From Mesorhizobium terrae (GTDB lineage Bacteria > Pseudomonadota > Alphaproteobacteria > Rhizobiales > Rhizobiaceae): 64,000 bases of DNA. This document shows, piece after piece, positions 38,098 to 47,092 of the stretch. Location: positions 1 through 64,000 of the forward strand of contig NZ_CP044217.1 of assembly GCF_008727715.1 (NCBI RefSeq), in the 5' to 3' direction. A program made the position numbers and the translations under genes. Position 1 is the first letter of the stretch; each line of letters begins with the position of its first letter. Below the pieces are notes generated by a model. The model saw nothing but the letters and a program-made list of their open reading frames with translations. It ran no database searches and was not told the origin of the DNA.

Positions 38098-40745
38098 GTC
38101 GAGGCGCTCCACAGCCGGTTGAGGGGTTGGTTCGCCACCCGGAACTCGGAGGCCTTGCGGCGCAGATAACTTTCACGATCGGTGGGAAGGGCAAGGCGCA
38201 TATCGTCATATTCGATGTCCTGCTCCCAACGCGGTGCGATCCGGCCGCTGCGCAGGATCGTCATAGCCGCCGACAGATAGCCCACCGCCTCGCCCACCGC
38301 GCCATCGAGCTCGTCACCCTTCAGTTCGAAAGTTATGGGATCGTCGGCGAGATAGACGAGGCGCGCCATGACCGTCCTGACTTCCGGCAGCAGCGCACGT
38401 GCCGCGATCGCGTACAGCACGCGCTGCAGTTCCCGTCCCTGGCCCAATGCGATGCGCTGATGCTTTGGCGGCGGCTTGGCGCTCTTGTAATCGGTGATGC
38501 GCGCGCCGTCGCCCGTGGCGCGAATATCGAGCCGGTCCATGCGGCCGCCGAACACCAGCCCGGTTTGTCCGATCGGCACAACAACCGCCGTGTCCCACGG
38601 TGCCTCTTCCTCCGTGGCATGCAGCTGGCCGAACGGCACCTCCGTCCAGCTGCGCGTATCAGGTCTGACCTGATCGTCGGCGGCAAGGCCGCGGGCGGTG
38701 CGACGCGCGGCCTCTCTCACCGTATGGCGCCACAGGATTGGTGGCGGAACGGAACGCTGCAGTGGCCAGGCGTGCAGGATCGCCCTCGAGGCGTCCATGA
38801 TCGCAGCTTCGATCTCGTCGGCGCTGGCGCGCGCGAACCCCGGCGTCGGCTCGAGCGCGGCGATGGCGCCGCCGATCAGCTCATGCACCAGCTCGCCGAA
38901 TGAGGCTGCACCAAGCTGCAGCGGGTCGGATTGGAACCGGATAGAGCGCCAGCCCAAGGCGTAACGCCAGACAAATCCAAGCGGATCGCGCAGGAGGCGC
39001 TGCAGCGACGTCGTCGACTGGACTCGCGCCAAAGCCCTCTCGATCGCCGGATGATCGGCGCCGGAGAGACCGTCGTGCGGCGTCAATGTCGAAGGCCTTT
39101 GCCAGTTGCGCCAGCAAAGCTGGCTCTGGCGAACATGCGCGAGCTGGCCGGCATCGCGCGGCCGCGCCAAGAGCCTGTCCGCTTCGCTGAAAGCATGTCC
39201 CGGGATGCGATCGCGCTTATGCACGATCTCGTCCGATGGCCAGAGCGAACTTGGCGACAGGACGCCGCCCTTGGCGTTGCGAAGCGAGCGCGACAGAACG
39301 AGTTGTTGACGAGTGTGCGCCTTGATGATCTTGAAATGCTGTCGGTCGCGGTCGGCGACCCCTACGGGATGCAGTCTTCGGCGGTCGAGCAGATGGTGCG
39401 GCAGCAGCGGATCGTCGTTTTCCGAACGCGGCCAGGACCGGCTGGTGAGGCCGAGCAGGCGGGTATACGGTCGCGGACATGCAGCCAGTTGCAAGGCGGG
39501 GCACCAGACGACGCTATTGGCCGGGTCACGCTGATCGGCGACGCGCAACGCCTGCAAGGACAGGCCGATGGCTTGTGCCGGCGCGCTTCGCAGTGCCTCT
39601 TCCCACATTGCCAGGCTGGCCCCGCTCAGCAATCGCTTGCCGGCCTCTCCCGCTATGTCGGCTCCGCGCGCGAGAAGTTCGAGAACGGGAAGCAGGATCT
39701 GCTCGCCAAGCTCGCCGCCCCTACGCTGCGGCCTCGCCGCAGCCAGCACTTCGCGCCACTGGTCGAGGCTGCGCAAGCCGGCACCGCGGGGGATCGCAAC
39801 GAACCAGTCCGAGGGAATCTGGCCCGCGAACGGGTGCACGGGCAAGCGCCGAACCAAGCGCCACACCCGCTCCTGGTTGAGCCCGTTTGCGAGAATGTCG
39901 GCCAGTGCGGCACAGGCCTGGCCCTCCGGCGTGCTCAAGGCGGGCACGCCGTGAGAGAAATGTAACGGCAATCCGGCGCTTCGCGCATAGGCCAGGAAAT
40001 GATCGTCCCAGTCCTGCGTCGACGTCGCGGCAATGGCGATGTCCTTTGCATGTACCTCGCCTGAGGCGAGCAACTGGCGTGTCCAGCGCAACGCCTCGAT
40101 GACCTCCGACTTGGGGTCCGCGCTCGCTTCGACGGTTGTTCGGGCCGGAGTAGTCGCGGGCTTCTTCCGGATCGACCCTCTGAACCATGTTTGCTCGACC
40201 GGGGTCGGCAACTCCCAGGTGAAATCGGTGACGCGTGCGAGCTCGTTGACAAGCGGTTGCCAAAGAGGATCGACGTCCCCCAGACCCGACAGCGTCACTG
40301 AACCCAGCAGTCGGTGCGCGAGATCAATGCGCTTGCCGGCGGAGTCCCGTAGATCGCGTGGCAACATGTGCGCGGGTGGAATGTGATCACGGATGTAGTT
40401 CTCGATGCGATGAAGATCACCGAACCGCGGCGCCTCGTCCGCCAATGAGGATAGATCGAGATCTGCCCGCCAGGCGCAATCCAATGCATGGAGAACGGCG
40501 CGTGGCATCCCCGGCAAGCCGGCTACGGGTCCAATGTCGCCAAAACTCTGGGACGCGAGCGCGGCCTGGATCGCCGGGTAGAGCACGTCGGTGCCAGCCG
40601 GCGTGGCGAAACCTCCGACCAAGCGTGCCGCCAGCAGGGGCAGGGTGACGATCTCTCGACCGATCGCTCCTTCCCGCGCCGCAGCGGCGCGGGCGCTACG
40701 CAACGCCAGCATGCCGTCGACGACGTGGGTAGAGCGAATGGGCAT
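38094..40745 (-). CDS. AddB-like PD-(D/E)XK nuclease subunit
   Basis: This 883-residue protein is organised like AddB/RexB: a long inactivated-helicase N-terminal part without a Walker A and a C-terminal RecB-like nuclease with FGGRMDRLDI (near residue 735), ITDYKSAK and RELQRVLYAIAARAL. The nuclease residues look intact. The four cysteines that hold the iron-sulfur cluster in classical AddB are not visible. The ATG at 40745 follows CGGAAG; an upstream GTG at 40793 is possible. It precedes and overlaps the AddA-like gene and is divergent from the OLD gene. Confidence 0.82.
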   Translation of the reverse strand: MPIRSTHVVDGMLALRSARAAAAREGAIGREIVTLPLLAARLVGGFATPAGTDVLYPAIQAALASQSFGDIGPVAGLPGMPRAVLHALDCAWRADLDLSSLADEAPRFGDLHRIENYIRDHIPPAHMLPRDLRDSAGKRIDLAHRLLGSVTLSGLGDVDPLWQPLVNELARVTDFTWELPTPVEQTWFRGSIRKKPATTPARTTVEASADPKSEVIEALRWTRQLLASGEVHAKDIAIAATSTQDWDDHFLAYARSAGLPLHFSHGVPALSTPEGQACAALADILANGLNQERVWRLVRRLPVHPFAGQIPSDWFVAIPRGAGLRSLDQWREVLAAARPQRRGGELGEQILLPVLELLARGADIAGEAGKRLLSGASLAMWEEALRSAPAQAIGLSLQALRVADQRDPANSVVWCPALQLAACPRPYTRLLGLTSRSWPRSENDDPLLPHHLLDRRRLHPVGVADRDRQHFKIIKAHTRQQLVLSRSLRNAKGGVLSPSSLWPSDEIVHKRDRIPGHAFSEADRLLARPRDAGQLAHVRQSQLCWRNWQRPSTLTPHDGLSGADHPAIERALARVQSTTSLQRLLRDPLGFVWRYALGWRSIRFQSDPLQLGAASFGELVHELIGGAIAALEPTPGFARASADEIEAAIMDASRAILHAWPLQRSVPPPILWRHTVREAARRTARGLAADDQVRPDTRSWTEVPFGQLHATEEEAPWDTAVVVPIGQTGLVFGGRMDRLDIRATGDGARITDYKSAKPPPKHQRIALGQGRELQRVLYAIAARALLPEVRTVMARLVYLADDPITFELKGDELDGAVGEAVGYLSAAMTILRSGRIAPRWEQDIEYDDMRLALPTDRESYLRRKASEFRVANQPLNRLWSAST

Positions 40746-40842
40746 CGGGCTTCCGTGTGTTCTTTCAGCGGGCACTTGATCGCCTAAAATCACCGGCTAT
40801 TGAAGATCAGGGCAAAGAAAAACTTGGGCTTTGGGGATGGAA
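40746..40842. promoter_or_regulatory. Divergent promoter region between the two nuclease-helicase pairs
   Basis: Fewer than 100 bases separate the start codons of the AddB-like and OLD genes. The region must hold both promoters and so offers one point of common control. No confident -35/-10 pair or operator was assigned. Confidence 0.45.
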
Positions 40843-42630
40843 ATGCAGCTAACCAAGCTGAGCATCAGGAATTTCAGGAACTTTCAGTCGATCGACGTCA
40901 CGCTGGCCGGCAATGTCGTGCTGCTCGGCGAGAACCGGGTTGGCAAGAGCAATCTCCTCTTCGCTATCCAGCTCATCCTCGATCCGACCCTGCCCGATTC
41001 GGTACGACAGCTGAAGCTCACCGATTTCTGGGATGGCGGGCCGGCCGACCATAGCGCGGCGATCGAGGTGCATCTGGAAATTTCCGATTTCGCTTCCGAC
41101 ATGGCCTTGACGGCGCTCCTGACCGATTTTCGGGCACCGCATGATCCAAACATCGCACAGCTTAGCTATGTCTTCCGCAAGAAGTCGGACGTTGCCGGCC
41201 CGCCCCAATCGGGCGCTGATTGCGAATTCCTGGTCTTCGGTGGTGGCGACGAAACGCGTTCGCTGCCGAGCAAGGTGCGGCGCCGTATTGCGATCGATCT
41301 GCTCGACGCCTTGCGGGACGCCGAAGGTCAGCTCGGCAGCTGGCGGGCCTCCCCGCTGCGCCATCTTCTCGAAGAAGCCGTCTCGGGCGTCAGCCGTCCG
41401 GATCTCGATGCTGTAGCGGCCGAACTCGACAAGGCGAGCAAGGCCCTCGAAGCTTTTCCGACCATCAAGACACTTGAAGATGAACTGCGCGCCGGAATCG
41501 CCCACCTGTCCGGAAAGGCGCACGACATCGACGCCCGTTTGCGATTTGCGCCCGCCGACCCGCTGCGTCTCTTCCGGGCGATTGCGATGTTCATCGACGG
41601 CGGCAAACGTGGCATCGCAGAGGCCAGCCTCGGATCGGCGAACGTTGCGCTACTGGCGCTGAAGCTCGCCGAATTCGCGTGGCGCCGCAAGAAAAACGAG
41701 CGCAATTTCTCGCTCCTCTGCATCGAGGAACCGGAGGCGCATCTTCACCCGCACCTCCAGCGATCGGTTTTTTCCAAGCTGCTTGGCAAGGCCGAAGCTT
41801 CCCAGGCCGTGATCGTCACAAGCCATTCGCCAACCGTGGCTGCGGTCGCGCCGTTGCGATCGATCGTTCAGCTGAAGAGGAGAGGGGGCGCGACGCAGGC
41901 GTTCTCATTGGCGCATCTTCCGGTGACGCCTGACGAGCTCGACGATCTGGAAAACTATCTTGATGCGACGCGTGCCGAACTGTTGTTCGCGCGCGGCGCC
42001 ATCTTCGTCGAAGGCGATGCGGAGGAAGCGCTCATGCCCGTCTTCGCCACGTCGCTCGGTCACCCGCTCGACGATCTCGGTATCACCGTCTGCAACGTGG
42101 CCGGCACGAACTTCCGTCCTTACGTCAAGCTCGCCGAGGCGCTGGCGCTGCCCTATTGCGTCATCACCGACTGGGATCCGCTCGACGGGAGCAAGCCACC
42201 TCTGGGCAAGAAGCGTACCTTTGACCTGTGGCAGGACATGCTCACCGTTCGTGGCAAGCCCCTTCTCACCGCGGCTGAGCTGGCGAAATGGGAAGCAGCA
42301 GATTATGCGGCGTTCAGCGCCGATGCGGCCAAGTCGGGGATATTCCTCAACGAGCAGACATTCGAAGTTTCCGTCGCCAATACGCCTACCTTATTGAGCC
42401 CGCTTCTCGATATTCTGAGCGAGCAGGATTTCGGTTCTGTCAGGACTAGGCGCATTGCTGCCTGGCGTGCGGGTACGCCGGTCGTTCCTGAGCAGCTGCT
42501 GGCCATGGTCGCGAGCGTCGGCAAGGGACGCTTGGGCGCTCGGTTGGCGAAGAAATCGGCTGGGCTCAAGCCCCCAACCTACATTGAGAGCGCCATCAAC
42601 AACGTCGTCGGCTTGGTTGCTCATGCTTAG
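40843..42630 (+). CDS. OLD-family ATPase with TOPRIM nuclease domain (GajA-like)
   Basis: This 595-residue OLD protein has an N-terminal ABC-type ATPase with Walker A LLGENRVGKSNLL (about residues 26-38), Walker B LLCIEEPEAHLHPHLQ (about 291) and H-loop IVTSHSPTVAAV. A TOPRIM domain with IFVEGDAEEAL (Glu, about 389) and VITDWDPLDG (Asp pair, about 442) follows. OLD proteins of class 2 sit beside a UvrD helicase; the pair GajA-GajB is the Gabija phage-defence system. Start: ATG 40843 after GGGGA, with 40837 and TTG 40831 as alternatives. Its stop overlaps the helicase start. Confidence 0.9.
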   Translation: MQLTKLSIRNFRNFQSIDVTLAGNVVLLGENRVGKSNLLFAIQLILDPTLPDSVRQLKLTDFWDGGPADHSAAIEVHLEISDFASDMALTALLTDFRAPHDPNIAQLSYVFRKKSDVAGPPQSGADCEFLVFGGGDETRSLPSKVRRRIAIDLLDALRDAEGQLGSWRASPLRHLLEEAVSGVSRPDLDAVAAELDKASKALEAFPTIKTLEDELRAGIAHLSGKAHDIDARLRFAPADPLRLFRAIAMFIDGGKRGIAEASLGSANVALLALKLAEFAWRRKKNERNFSLLCIEEPEAHLHPHLQRSVFSKLLGKAEASQAVIVTSHSPTVAAVAPLRSIVQLKRRGGATQAFSLAHLPVTPDELDDLENYLDATRAELLFARGAIFVEGDAEEALMPVFATSLGHPLDDLGITVCNVAGTNFRPYVKLAEALALPYCVITDWDPLDGSKPPLGKKRTFDLWQDMLTVRGKPLLTAAELAKWEAADYAAFSADAAKSGIFLNEQTFEVSVANTPTLLSPLLDILSEQDFGSVRTRRIAAWRAGTPVVPEQLLAMVASVGKGRLGARLAKKSAGLKPPTYIESAINNVVGLVAHA

Positions 42631-44404
42631 CGACCGGGCCCTACTTCAAGCCTTGGCTGAACTCAAGGGCAACCCGGAGCAGGCGGCCGCGGTCGTGGAG
42701 AAGGGTCATTGCGTGGTGCTCGCCGGCCCGGGAAGCGGCAAGACCAAGACGCTGACGACGGCGATGGCGCGCGCGCTGATCGAGGATATTCCTGATCCGC
42801 GCGGGGTCGCCTGCATTACCTACAACAACGACTGCGCGATTGAACTGGAAACCAGGCTCGCGCGCTTGGGGATCACCCCGGGCGACCGCGCCTTCATCGG
42901 CACCGTGCACAGTTTCGCGCTGAGCCAGGTTATCGGTCCCTACGCGCGTTGCGTGCCCATTGGGCTTCCGCCAGACTTCAAGGTCGCAAGCAAATCTCAG
43001 ATGAAAGCTGCGGTCGAAACGGCCTACCAGAACTCGATCGGCAGTTACGGCAACCCGCACGACCGATGGAAGTTCGCTTCGGAAAAGCGCCTTCGCGATG
43101 TCGACCGCACGCGGCCCGAATGGCGGGGACACAATCCGGAGCTGGCGGATTTCATCGAAGCCTACGAGGTTGAGCTGCGCCGGCAAGGCTTGATCGACTT
43201 CGACGACATGCCCCTGATCGCCTATCGCATGATCAAGGCGAATGGCTGGATCCGCAACGCGCTTTGCGCTCGCTTTCCTGTGTTGTTTGTCGACGAATAC
43301 CAGGATCTCGGTCACGCGCTGCATGAGCTCGTCCTGCTGCTCTGCTTCGGAGGAGGGATACGGCTCTTCGCGGTCGGCGACACCGACCAATCGATCTATG
43401 CCTTCGCCGGCGCCAATCCCGAACTGCTGGAAAGCCTGACACGCCGGCCCGATGTGCGGATTATCAGGCTTCGCTTCAATTACCGGTCGGGCGCGAAGAT
43501 CATTCGGGCTTCGCTCGGCGCGCTTGGTGAGGAACGCGACTATCGCGGCATCGACGGCGCGCCCGACGGCGATCTGAGCTTCTGGCCGGTTCCCTATGGA
43601 CACGACAACCAGGCTGACACGATTGCCGGCACAATCATTCCCAAGCTTGTGGAACAAGGATTCGAGCTTGGAACAATCGCGGTTCTTTATCGGGCCGCCT
43701 GGCTCGGCGACAAGGTGGCGGCCGCCCTGAAAGAGGCGGGGATCCCTTTTGTCCGGACCGACACGAATGCGCTGGTCAAGAGAAGCTCCCGGCTGGCGCG
43801 CTTCGTCGAGGAATGCGCTCGCTGGATCACCGGCGGCTGGCGCAATGCCGAACCGCCATACGCGCGGATGCTCTCGCAAGCGCTGACGCTGGTCTACGGG
43901 CGCCACGCCAGCGAACGCGAAGAGCAGGAGCTGTCCGCGCAACTCATGGGGTTCCTCAACGCCTCGCTCGCAACCGTCGAGACGACCCACGTCTGGCTCC
44001 AGCGCTTTTCTCGTGAACTTGTTACGCCGTGGCGCAAGATTGCGCGCAACTCCGAACAGGAATGGGACGTCTGTGCGGAAATGATCGCCAATACCGATCC
44101 GGCCCGAGACCTCGATCTTCCCTTGGCGCACTTCGCCGGGCGGGTCGAGGGATCGGGTCGCGTCAACCTTAGCACCCTGCATAGTGCCAAAGGCAGGGAG
44201 TTCGACGCAGTCATCATGTACGGCGTAAACGCTTCCGACTTTCCGAGCGCGCGTGATCAACAGACTCCCGCGAGCCTTCGTGAGGCCAGGCGCTTGTTCT
44301 ATGTTGGGGTGACGCGTCCGAAAAAACACCTCAGCCTGGTTTTTCAGGAGCACCACCACTCACCATGGGTCTTCGAGCTGTACCAGCGAAGTCAGCAGAA
44401 CTGA
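42623..44404 (+). CDS. UvrD-family helicase paired with OLD nuclease (GajB-like)
   Basis: This is a 593-residue superfamily 1A helicase. Walker A VVLAGPGSGKTKTLT (near residue 34), VDEYQDLGHALHEL, FAVGDTDQSIYAFAGANP, RFNYRSGAKII, LSTLHSAKGREFDAVI and RRLFYVGVTRPKKHLSLVF are all present, so it should be an active motor. It begins eight bases inside the OLD gene, which implies coupled translation and a stable partnership. It is about 100 residues longer than typical GajB. It is the last gene before the right 25-bp repeat. Confidence 0.9.
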   Translation: MLSDRALLQALAELKGNPEQAAAVVEKGHCVVLAGPGSGKTKTLTTAMARALIEDIPDPRGVACITYNNDCAIELETRLARLGITPGDRAFIGTVHSFALSQVIGPYARCVPIGLPPDFKVASKSQMKAAVETAYQNSIGSYGNPHDRWKFASEKRLRDVDRTRPEWRGHNPELADFIEAYEVELRRQGLIDFDDMPLIAYRMIKANGWIRNALCARFPVLFVDEYQDLGHALHELVLLLCFGGGIRLFAVGDTDQSIYAFAGANPELLESLTRRPDVRIIRLRFNYRSGAKIIRASLGALGEERDYRGIDGAPDGDLSFWPVPYGHDNQADTIAGTIIPKLVEQGFELGTIAVLYRAAWLGDKVAAALKEAGIPFVRTDTNALVKRSSRLARFVEECARWITGGWRNAEPPYARMLSQALTLVYGRHASEREEQELSAQLMGFLNASLATVETTHVWLQRFSRELVTPWRKIARNSEQEWDVCAEMIANTDPARDLDLPLAHFAGRVEGSGRVNLSTLHSAKGREFDAVIMYGVNASDFPSARDQQTPASLREARRLFYVGVTRPKKHLSLVFQEHHHSPWVFELYQRSQQN

Positions 44405-44563
44405 CCTTCCTTTAACGAGCACGAACGTCTTGTCGTCGTTCTCGTCAATGTGGTGTTCGAACCGATATCCTACGTGATTTTACTGGCGCTGCTGCCTTCA
44501 GCACACAACTCGTGAGTTCGTCTCGAATAGCGCGGATCTATCGGCACTCGCAGGACGAATAAC

Positions 44564-44588
44564 TTACCGCGCGTGGGGGATCGCTTAG
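44564..44588. repeat. 25-bp direct repeat, right copy
   Basis: This copy of the DUF1612 3' end (TTACCGCGCGTGGGGGATCG and a following stop-like TTAG) differs from 34497-34521 at two positions. The bases upstream of it show no similarity to the DUF1612 gene, so it is an isolated repeat and not a second gene end. Confidence 0.7.
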
Positions 44589-44663
44589 GCAGGCGGCCCG
44601 CCTTAGGCTATACAAAGGTGCCGCCTATCTGTGCATTCCGATTCTCACCAGCGAATATCCAAA

Positions 44664-45503
44664 ATGGCCGCAGCCGAAATCCACCTCTACATCGATGACA
44701 CTGGTAGCCGCGACCCGGACAGGGAGCCACCGGTGAGGCGTCGTGACGAGATGGATTGCTTCGCGTTCGGTGGAATCCTCATCAGTGAGGAAGATATCGA
44801 CGAGCTTTTCGCGAGCCACAAGGCGTTCTGCGACAGCCACAATATCAGCTATCCGCTGCATTCCTGGGCAATCCGGGGCGGGCGAGGAGATTTCGGGTGG
44901 TTGAAACACCCCGAAGCCGCATTCGCATTTCTCTCCGATCTCGAGCAGTTCCTGGTGAACTTGCCGATCGTCGGCATTGCCGCCGTCATCGACCGGCCCG
45001 GCTATGTCGCCCGGTACAAGGAAAAATTCCAGGACAGGCTCTGGTTGATGAGCAAGACGGCCTACAGCATCCTGATCGAGCGCGCGGCCAAGTTCGCGCG
45101 AAGCCGTGGCCGTAAGCTGCGCGTATTCTTCGAGCGCGCCGGCAAGGTCGAGGACAACGAACTGATCGGCTTTGCCCGCTCGCTGAAAAGGGACGGGATG
45201 CCATTCGACGAGAACAACTCCGCTGCCTACCAGTCCCTGACCGGCGCCGAGTTCAGGGAGATTGTCATGGGCGAGCCGCGCGGCCGGACCAAGGCCACGC
45301 CAATGATTCAGATCGCCGATCTTGTTCTCTATCCCATGGCGAAGGGCGGGTACGAACCAACTTATCGGCCTTACGTGGCCCTGATGGAGAACAAGCGGCT
45401 GATCGACGCCTTGCTCGAACCCGGCCAGCGCGCGAGCTTGGGGATCAAGTATAGCTGCTTCGAGCGTATAAATGACAAAGGCCCGGACGAACCGAGCCTT
45501 TGA
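44664..45503 (+). CDS. DUF3800 domain protein
   Basis: This 279-residue DUF3800 protein has the opening IHLYIDDTGSRDP (about residues 5-17), FAFGGILISEEDI, RKLRVFFERAG and the late TPMIQIADLVLYPMAKGG. These acidic positions follow an RNase H-like arrangement. DUF3800 genes are common in mobile and defence islands, but no activity is established to my knowledge. It starts 75 bases right of the 25-bp repeat, so it is probably older resident DNA or a separate insertion. A hairpin overlaps its end. Confidence 0.85.
   Translation: MAAAEIHLYIDDTGSRDPDREPPVRRRDEMDCFAFGGILISEEDIDELFASHKAFCDSHNISYPLHSWAIRGGRGDFGWLKHPEAAFAFLSDLEQFLVNLPIVGIAAVIDRPGYVARYKEKFQDRLWLMSKTAYSILIERAAKFARSRGRKLRVFFERAGKVEDNELIGFARSLKRDGMPFDENNSAAYQSLTGAEFREIVMGEPRGRTKATPMIQIADLVLYPMAKGGYEPTYRPYVALMENKRLIDALLEPGQRASLGIKYSCFERINDKGPDEPSL
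45477..45501 (+). terminator. Hairpin at the 3' end of the DUF3800 gene
   Basis: AAAGGCCCGG (45477-45486) pairs with CCGAGCCTTT (45492-45501) apart from one mismatch. The T-rich right arm sits in the last codons; there is no long T-run after it, so termination is only possible. Confidence 0.4.
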
Positions 45504-45650
45504 AAAAGTGTCGGCTGGCGCCGAGCGCCAACCCCGGAGCGTTGCTCACGACGGTATTATGGTGTGGATTGGGTCGGTTTTCAAGGCTGGCCGTTGAGCT
45601 ACTTGCTTCGCGTTCACGCTAGTCGATGATGACGGCGCGCCCCTCGGCCT

Positions 45651-46089
45651 TCAGGCGGGCAAGGCCATCTCGCGTAGCCGCTCCGGCGGGTGCCCTTGCC
45701 AGTTCGTCACCTCGGCGATGACGCGCAGAGGGTCAAGGGAGCGATAGGGCAGCGTCGGGTTGCCGGGGAATTTGTTGTCCGTCAGGTTGGGATCGTCCTC
45801 GACCGGCCCGGTTGGTTCCACGACATAAATCCGTCCTCGCCCACTGCCGGTAGCCAGCTCGGCGCCTCAGATCGCAGCATCCAGCGTGGCGGCGAAATAG
45901 ACCCACGACAGCGACTTACCTTCGAGGAAATTGGACTGGCAGCCGACGACGATCAGACCTCCGGGTTTCAGATCGGCCGTGGTTCCATGGAAGAAGGATT
46001 GGGAAAACACGCCGCACTCGCTGACATAAACTCGCGCTTCCTTCCTCAGTTTCGTGAATTGCTCCGCCGGGCGGACGGTGTAGCTCCCA
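45651..46089 (-). pseudogene. arr: Rifampin ADP-ribosyltransferase (arr), nonsense mutation
   Basis: The minus strand reads as an Arr-type NAD+-rifampin ADP-ribosyltransferase: FSQSFFHGTTADLKPGGLI, WVYFAATLDAAI, then a TGA at 45869-45867 where the family has tryptophan, then in the same frame GAELATGSGRGRIYVVEPTG and PNLTDNKFPGNPTLPYRSL to a stop at 45651. The reading frame is otherwise open, so a single TGG to TGA change has broken the gene. No good start codon remains at the 5' end either. The product would inactivate rifamycins if intact. Confidence 0.8.
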
Positions 46090-46095
46090 CCGCCT

Positions 46096-46875
46096 TTATT
46101 CCAGGAGGCCGATGACGGGTCCGAATCCGCCGTGCCATGAGATGTCACTGCGGCCCAGGTTGGGATCGTAGAGCCCCACGCCGTTCCCGCCATCCAGGAA
46201 CAGCGCATTGGGACAATTGAGGTGGTCGCGGAACAGGCGCGCGAAATCATGGAAATTGACAGCATCCTCGCTTATCGCGAAACGGACTGATCCGTCTTTG
46301 CAGACTCCGACGCCGCTTCGGTGGGTCCGATCCGTCGATCCGGCAATGAAGATGGGGTTCAGCTTGTTTTCGATGACGAGCATCGGGCCAGACTGGGTGG
46401 CGAACCGCGCCTTCAGTCGACGCTTCAGATAGTCGGCCGTCGGCAGGATGCCGGCACCGTCGTCATTCAGAAAGAACACCCCGTTCGGCTCCTTGAAGAA
46501 GTTGGGCACCTTTCCAGGAGGGCCATCCATCGTCTTCGTGCTGGCGGGTCGCAGTTCCTTGCCGTTTTCGACGTAGAGTCCGATCGGCGAGAAGTCGGTC
46601 CGATACATGCCGGCGTTCATGGCGAATAGCAGCATGCGGCCCTCGTCGGCGACCGCCTTGGCGATGGCCGGGAAGCGGCGATAGGGCTCGCCATGGGCGT
46701 CTTTCCAAAACAGCCGAAGGTCATCATGCCCCGGTGTCGCGGTGCAGATAATGAATTTTGCGTCTTCGAACGTTTGCTCCTCGCACGGACGTGCGGGACC
46801 AGGTTGCGCGGCTGCGAGGGATGCAGCGAGGAGAAGCGGGATAAGAGCCAGATTCCTTGAACGCAAAATCATCAT
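46096..46875 (-). CDS. Secreted phosphodiester glycosidase family protein
   Basis: This 259-residue exported protein has signal peptide MMILRSRNLALIPLLLAASLAAAQ. A domain of the phosphodiester glycosidase (NAGPA-like, DUF2233) type follows: LLFAMNAGMYRTDFSPIGLYVENG, PNGVFFLNDDGAGI, RFATQSGPMLVIENKLNP, FAISEDAVNFHDFA and ALFLDGGNG. The family cleaves phosphodiester-linked sugars; the bacterial substrate is unknown. The frame stays open far upstream, but the signal peptide fixes the start at 46875. It is divergent from the nuclease gene at 47093. Confidence 0.83.
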   Translation of the reverse strand: MMILRSRNLALIPLLLAASLAAAQPGPARPCEEQTFEDAKFIICTATPGHDDLRLFWKDAHGEPYRRFPAIAKAVADEGRMLLFAMNAGMYRTDFSPIGLYVENGKELRPASTKTMDGPPGKVPNFFKEPNGVFFLNDDGAGILPTADYLKRRLKARFATQSGPMLVIENKLNPIFIAGSTDRTHRSGVGVCKDGSVRFAISEDAVNFHDFARLFRDHLNCPNALFLDGGNGVGLYDPNLGRSDISWHGGFGPVIGLLE

Positions 46876-47092
46876 CAAGAAGACCCGAGGCCAACGGCAC
46901 AGACTGAAGGTGGCATGATCTCCGCCAGAAATGATCGGCGAATCCTTCGATGGCAACGGGTTTACCCTCAACTGTGTGGATATCATGCTCCTGACCCATG
47001 GTTTGACGGTCATTTGAATCGACGCGGAAAGGGCATGTTCAGCTATTTCTACTAGGTTACCCGTCGGGGGAATCAGGGGTATCGATCGGCCG

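Larger units (their letters stand above)
34522..44588. mobile_element. Candidate ~10-kb island with two nuclease-helicase pairs
   Basis: The block between the 25-bp repeats holds only four large genes in two divergent, overlapping pairs: AddB-like/AddA-like on the minus strand and OLD/UvrD on the plus strand. No integrase or transposase is inside, so the block is either a passenger mobilised in trans or has lost its recombinase. The first 270 bases (34522-34791) show no gene. Confidence 0.55.

Noticed and set aside
42641..44359. 572-codon open frame opposite the GajB-like helicase
   Set aside because: The helicase motifs on the plus strand settle the coding strand.
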